Assembly (NCBI GenBank): GCA_004151065.3
Contig: NWUY0300008968.1
Location: 74,350 to 85,014, forward strand
Direction of reading: 5' to 3'
Source of the DNA: Larix sibirica
Lineage: Eukaryota; Streptophyta; Pinopsida; Pinales; Pinaceae
Length of the DNA: 10,665 nt
Below are positions 8,125 to 10,665 of this stretch, piece after piece (positions within the stretch are counted from its first letter, which is position 1; each line of letters starts with the position of its first letter). The position numbers and the translations under genes are program-made. The notes below the pieces were generated by a model. The model searched no databases, was not told the origin of the DNA, and saw only the letters and a program-made list of their open reading frames with translations.

Positions 8125-8307
8125 TTGACTCATTATTTGAGGCATAAATTCTCAAGGACATCAAATGAAAGAAATACATCAAGTCGAGAAAGGACATCAA
8201 CTAAAGGAAGGAAATTAGGTGAGACACCCACCTCTAAGGGTTATAGACGATTGTCACATACATCAATAGAGTCTCATTCATTGCATGATCAACATCATGT
8301 TATGTAG
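8125..8307 (+). other. Weak Arg/Ser/Thr-rich ORF or possible exon, unassigned
   Basis: The frame is open from about 8119 to TAG 8305-8307. The residues (FSRTSNERNTSSRERTSTKG, then PTSKGYRRLSH) are polar, basic and rich in Ser, Thr and Arg, unlike the hydrophobic junk ORFs nearby. A pyrimidine-rich tract followed by caatag ends at 8103, just upstream, and another (ttttcttacctttcag, ending at 8395) precedes ATG 8396, which has a 29-codon frame. These could be splice acceptors of a host or transposon gene, but nothing further supports it. Confidence 0.15.
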
Positions 8308-8512
8308 TTTTATATGCATGCACTTGCATATATTTATCTTGGTAATCATATGTAGTGAATTTATGTTAGTTAAGTAATTTTTCTTACCTTTCAGATGGCT
8401 CTCTCACCAGAGGGTCTGATGAGAGTGCACAACGATTTCTCAGTGGTCATCAATTTTGGTTCATTGCATTATCAATCGCCATGATCATCACCGCCACTTG
8501 CATTTTAAACAT

Positions 8513-8612
8513 TTAAAGTATAAATTGAGTTCACATTAATGATACAATTAAAGTATAAATATGGATGGTCATTAATTTGTGGGTGGTCATAAATATGGAT
8601 GGTCAACGATTT
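8513..8612 (+). repeat. Imperfect tandem repeat, about 35 bp, three copies
   Basis: ttaaagtataaat occurs at 8513-8525 and 8548-8560 (offset 35). The 17-mer ataaatatggatggtca occurs exactly at 8555-8571 and 8589-8605 (offset 34). cattaat follows in the first two copies (8534-8540, 8570-8576). The words caacgatttc and gtggtcat also occur further upstream (about 8430-8450). The array sits directly before the presumed 5' end of the second LINE. Confidence 0.75.
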
Positions 8613-8783
8613 CAGGTTATCTAAGGAAATATGACATTCTTTGGAGGTACGGTTTCCAACTCAGCGTATGTACTGTACCTTTCCCTATCTTCATTGAAGT
8701 GGGTTGGACGAAGGCTTAATGAAATTTATGAGGCGTTTGGTACCTACTCTTGTTATGGGAAGTCATGTCAGAGGAATATCATT

Positions 8784-10340
8784 ATGTCTCCCTCTTCCAA
8801 GAATGATAGAGAGTGTTTTGTGGTAGCTGATCTTGAATTTCCTTCGTCAATTGCAGGTGATCCAAAGGGTGGCGGATTTTTCAGTAGCAGAGTGCTCCAG
8901 AAAGAATTGGAAGGGGGTTGTCTGCCAAAGGTTTGGGGAGTCTGTCTTCTGGTCATATTGGTTCCTAGAGTGGGAGGAAGAAAAAATTATTGAAATCTAA
9001 AGGTCTTAGAAAGGAGATGGTTGTTAGGAGGGAAATTTTGGTTATGGAAATTCCTAAGTTCACATCTAGAGTGCTAATCGTGAGATTCTGTGGTCGAATA
9101 TTTTTAGAATCATATGTTAAGAAGTGGGTTGAGGATTTTTGGTCTAGGGTGATTATTTCTATGCCGGAGGTTTTTGGGTTTCCCTGTGGGTGGTTTGGAT
9201 TTGAATTCAAGTCGGTGGAGGATGATAAATCCATACTTCAGAGAGTTTGTCTATTGGAGAAATTCCCTTTAGCTATTAATCCCCGACATCCTCTATTTGG
9301 CCCCCGGAAGGACTCCTTGGCCTCTTTTCCTATCTAGGTGAAGTTTTCATTCCTACCTCTGGAATTCTAGTTAGTGGAAGGATTCAAGGTGATTGAGAAT
9401 GCAATTGGTAAGTTCATTGTAGTGGATGCATATTTATTCAAAAATCAGAGACGTTCGGTGGCTAGTATTCTTGTGGAGGTGAATGCAAGTCAAGGGCTCT
9501 TTGAGATGCTGGATTCGATTGCATGTGAGAATATATTTTCGCAACCATTGGAATATCTAAATGTGTCATTTAGATGTGCTCGATTTCATCTGTATGGGCA
9601 TGTTGTATCAGATTGTAATTTACAGTCTGTTAAGAAAGTTTGGAAGTGCAAAGAGATACTTGTTGGGGATGAAAGTATTTCGCAATACTTGAAATCAAAA
9701 GCTAGAACTGAGACCTTCTCGTGCCTGGTTGAGAAGGTGGATCCTCATGATGATGATATTGTGGATGAAGTACTTCCCACTGATACCATCAAGGACGATG
9801 ATAAATTACCTGTATTTGAGTCCCTTATGGAGGGATTCGAGTAGTCAGATGGCCAAATTTGTTGAGTTGTGGGAGGAGAGTGGTAATTTGGTTAAGGAGA
9901 CTTATGGGGCATCGTTCATTCAGGAGGATGTTGTCGCAACTACATGCAAGGTGGTGGAAATTCCGGAGGAGAGAAGCATTCCTATGGTGATTGACACATT
10001 TCCACATCTTTTAGATACATTGGGAGAGGCACTAGTGATGGAGATGGAAAAAGGTGAGCCTTCTATTGTTCCTCTAAAGTTTGATTCGAGAGATGGTGGT
10101 AGTTTTTCCAGCAGCGAGAGAAGGAGCCCCTAATTTTTACTCTCCTGTGTGTAAAGTGTCGAGGTGGTTGAAGTTATTGAAATGCAACATAATTCTATCT
10201 CTATTATGGGGAAATCTAGGAGGAAATCTAATATGTTTCATGCCAAGGAGAAGGCCAAGCATGAAATATCGCAAGGGAGACAGTTACAAATACCAGGGGT
10301 ACTTAGAGCTTGCATACCCTAGTAGGGGGACTCTGAATGA
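8784..10340 (+). pseudogene. LINE ORF1 (gag-like, DUF4283-type with zinc knuckle), broken
   Basis: ORF1 proteins bind element RNA. The start is probably ATG 8784 (MSPSSKNDREC); ATG 8631 is open in the same frame and cannot be excluded. The reading leaves this frame at the A-run 8980-8986 and continues (KLLKSKGLRKEM) through a DUF4283-like region: KKWVEDFW, FGFPCGWFGFEF, two Trp-to-TAG stops at 9335-9337 and 9368-9370 in an otherwise typical FP-W-VKF...PLEF-W context, then VEGFKVIENAIGKFI and SVASILVEVN. The CCHC knuckle at 9575-9616 reads C-ARF-HLYGH-VVSD-C, with Phe in place of the second Cys. An acidic stretch follows (HDDDIVDE). Near 9840 the frame changes again (QMAKFVELWEESGN). TAA 10131, TAA 10152, TAG 10320 and TAG 10323 break the tail, and TGA 10338-10340 ends it, overlapping ORF2. 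Confidence 0.8.
10337..10340 (+). promoter_or_regulatory. ORF1/ORF2 stop-start overlap (ATGA), second LINE
   Basis: ATG 10337-10339 opens the endonuclease frame. TGA 10338-10340 closes the frame that carries the ORF1 tail (KSNMFHAKEKAK, EISQGRQLQIP, GDSE). The same four-base overlap occurs in the first LINE. An additional TGA (10334-10336) lies directly upstream, in frame with ORF2. Confidence 0.6.
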
Positions 10341-10665
10341 AGCTTATATCCATTAACATTAGAGGCCTTGGGGGGCGGGCCAAAATAATATCCCTAAAGC
10401 ATTTGGTATATGTAGATAAACTTGATATTTTGTTACTACAAGAGAGGATGATGATTGGTCTAGAGATCGTAAGGATGTTGGAGAAGATGTTTCAGTGTCT
10501 ATGTTTTTTCTCTGTGGATGCATGTGGGAGATCTAGAGGCTTGATTACTGGGGTTTCCAAAATTTTCAAGGTTCTTAATACCTTTGGTGGTCGGTCTATC
10601 CTAGGGTTTGAATTGCTCATCCATGATTTGGATCCCATTATGGCCCAATCTATGAGTTACACTTG
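10337..10665 (+). CDS. LINE ORF2 start: APE-type endonuclease (partial, open to window edge)
   Basis: One hundred and nine codons without a stop. It begins MKLISINIRGLGGRAK, the usual N-terminal strand of LINE endonucleases with Asn in the N-I-R-G core; the Trp before it in most relatives is Ile here. LDILLLQE carries the catalytic Glu (10445-10447), which the first LINE has lost. CGRSRGLITG matches the GRSGGL-W segment. The last residues seen are SMSYT, near where the YGP Tyr is expected. The GDFN and SDH motifs would lie beyond the window. Because ORF1 of this copy is broken, the element is probably dead even if ORF2 remains open. Confidence 0.83.
   Translation, partial: MKLISINIRGLGGRAKIISLKHLVYVDKLDILLLQERMMIGLEIVRMLEKMFQCLCFFSVDACGRSRGLITGVSKIFKVLNTFGGRSILGFELLIHDLDPIMAQSMSYT

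Larger units (their letters stand above)
7901..8512. other. AT-rich stretch with no assigned gene
   Basis: No recognisable domain on either strand. Two overlapping plus-strand frames at 7793-8103 are hydrophobic and low in charge with no family features, and look like chance ORFs in T-rich DNA. It may hold the missing upstream copia sequence decayed beyond reading, or host intergenic DNA. It includes the microsatellite at 8066-8097 and the weak ORF at 8125-8307. Confidence 0.5.
8613..10665 (+). mobile_element. Second L1-type LINE, 5' part (runs off the window)
   Basis: ORF1 with a DUF4283-like region and a CCHC knuckle is followed by an ORF2 that starts with an APE endonuclease. This is the same plan and strand as the first LINE, but the sequence is clearly diverged (ORF2 starts MKLISINIRGLG against MKVISWNI.GLN). 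The 5' boundary is not defined: I place it between the tandem repeat and the first plausible ORF1 start codons. If the repeat belongs to the 5' UTR, the element starts near 8500. Confidence 0.85.

Noticed and set aside
1-10665. A novel defence, CRISPR-like or retron-like system built around the reverse transcriptases
   Set aside because: The reverse transcriptases carry all the usual LINE and copia companions, show eukaryotic transposon decay and have no associated RNA or effector genes.

Overview
The window looks like intergenic DNA from a seed plant with a large, repeat-rich genome. It contains L1-type LINEs that carry a cellular-type RNase H after the reverse transcriptase (a plant-lineage arrangement), and a Ty1/copia element of plant type. 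I see no intact host gene, no rRNA or tRNA gene and no CRISPR array. Species cannot be told from this sequence.

Layout. (1) Positions 1-5713, plus strand: a decayed LINE, cut by the window edge inside ORF1. It shows the ORF1 tail (1-108), an ORF2 with endonuclease, reverse transcriptase, zf-RVT and RNase H domains (105 to about 4380), then an extra coding-like stretch of unknown function (to 5375), a T-rich 3' UTR and a short A7 tail. ORF2 is broken by more than a dozen stops and at least four frame changes; one of these is an 11-bp tandem duplication. (2) About 5714-7900, minus strand: a much more decayed Ty1/copia element. Going down the coordinates, parts of integrase, reverse transcriptase, RNase H and the start of the 3' LTR can be read, in several frames and with many stops. 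(3) About 7900-8612: AT-rich DNA with a TC/CA/TA microsatellite, a weak arginine/serine-rich ORF and a three-copy repeat of about 35 bp. I cannot assign it. (4) About 8613-10665, plus strand: the 5' part of a second LINE. Its ORF1 has a zinc knuckle and is broken; the first 109 codons of its ORF2 endonuclease are open to the window edge.

The elements do not form a shared system; they are nested or abutting selfish DNA. In both LINEs ORF1 and ORF2 overlap as ATGA, which suggests coupled translation in the once-active elements. The decay pattern (Trp codons turned to TAG always after a C, Arg codons turned to TGA, Asp to Asn and Glu to Lys) fits deamination of methylated cytosines in silenced plant transposons. 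The most open question is the coding-like stretch at 4605-5375, downstream of the RNase H, whose family I do not recognise.
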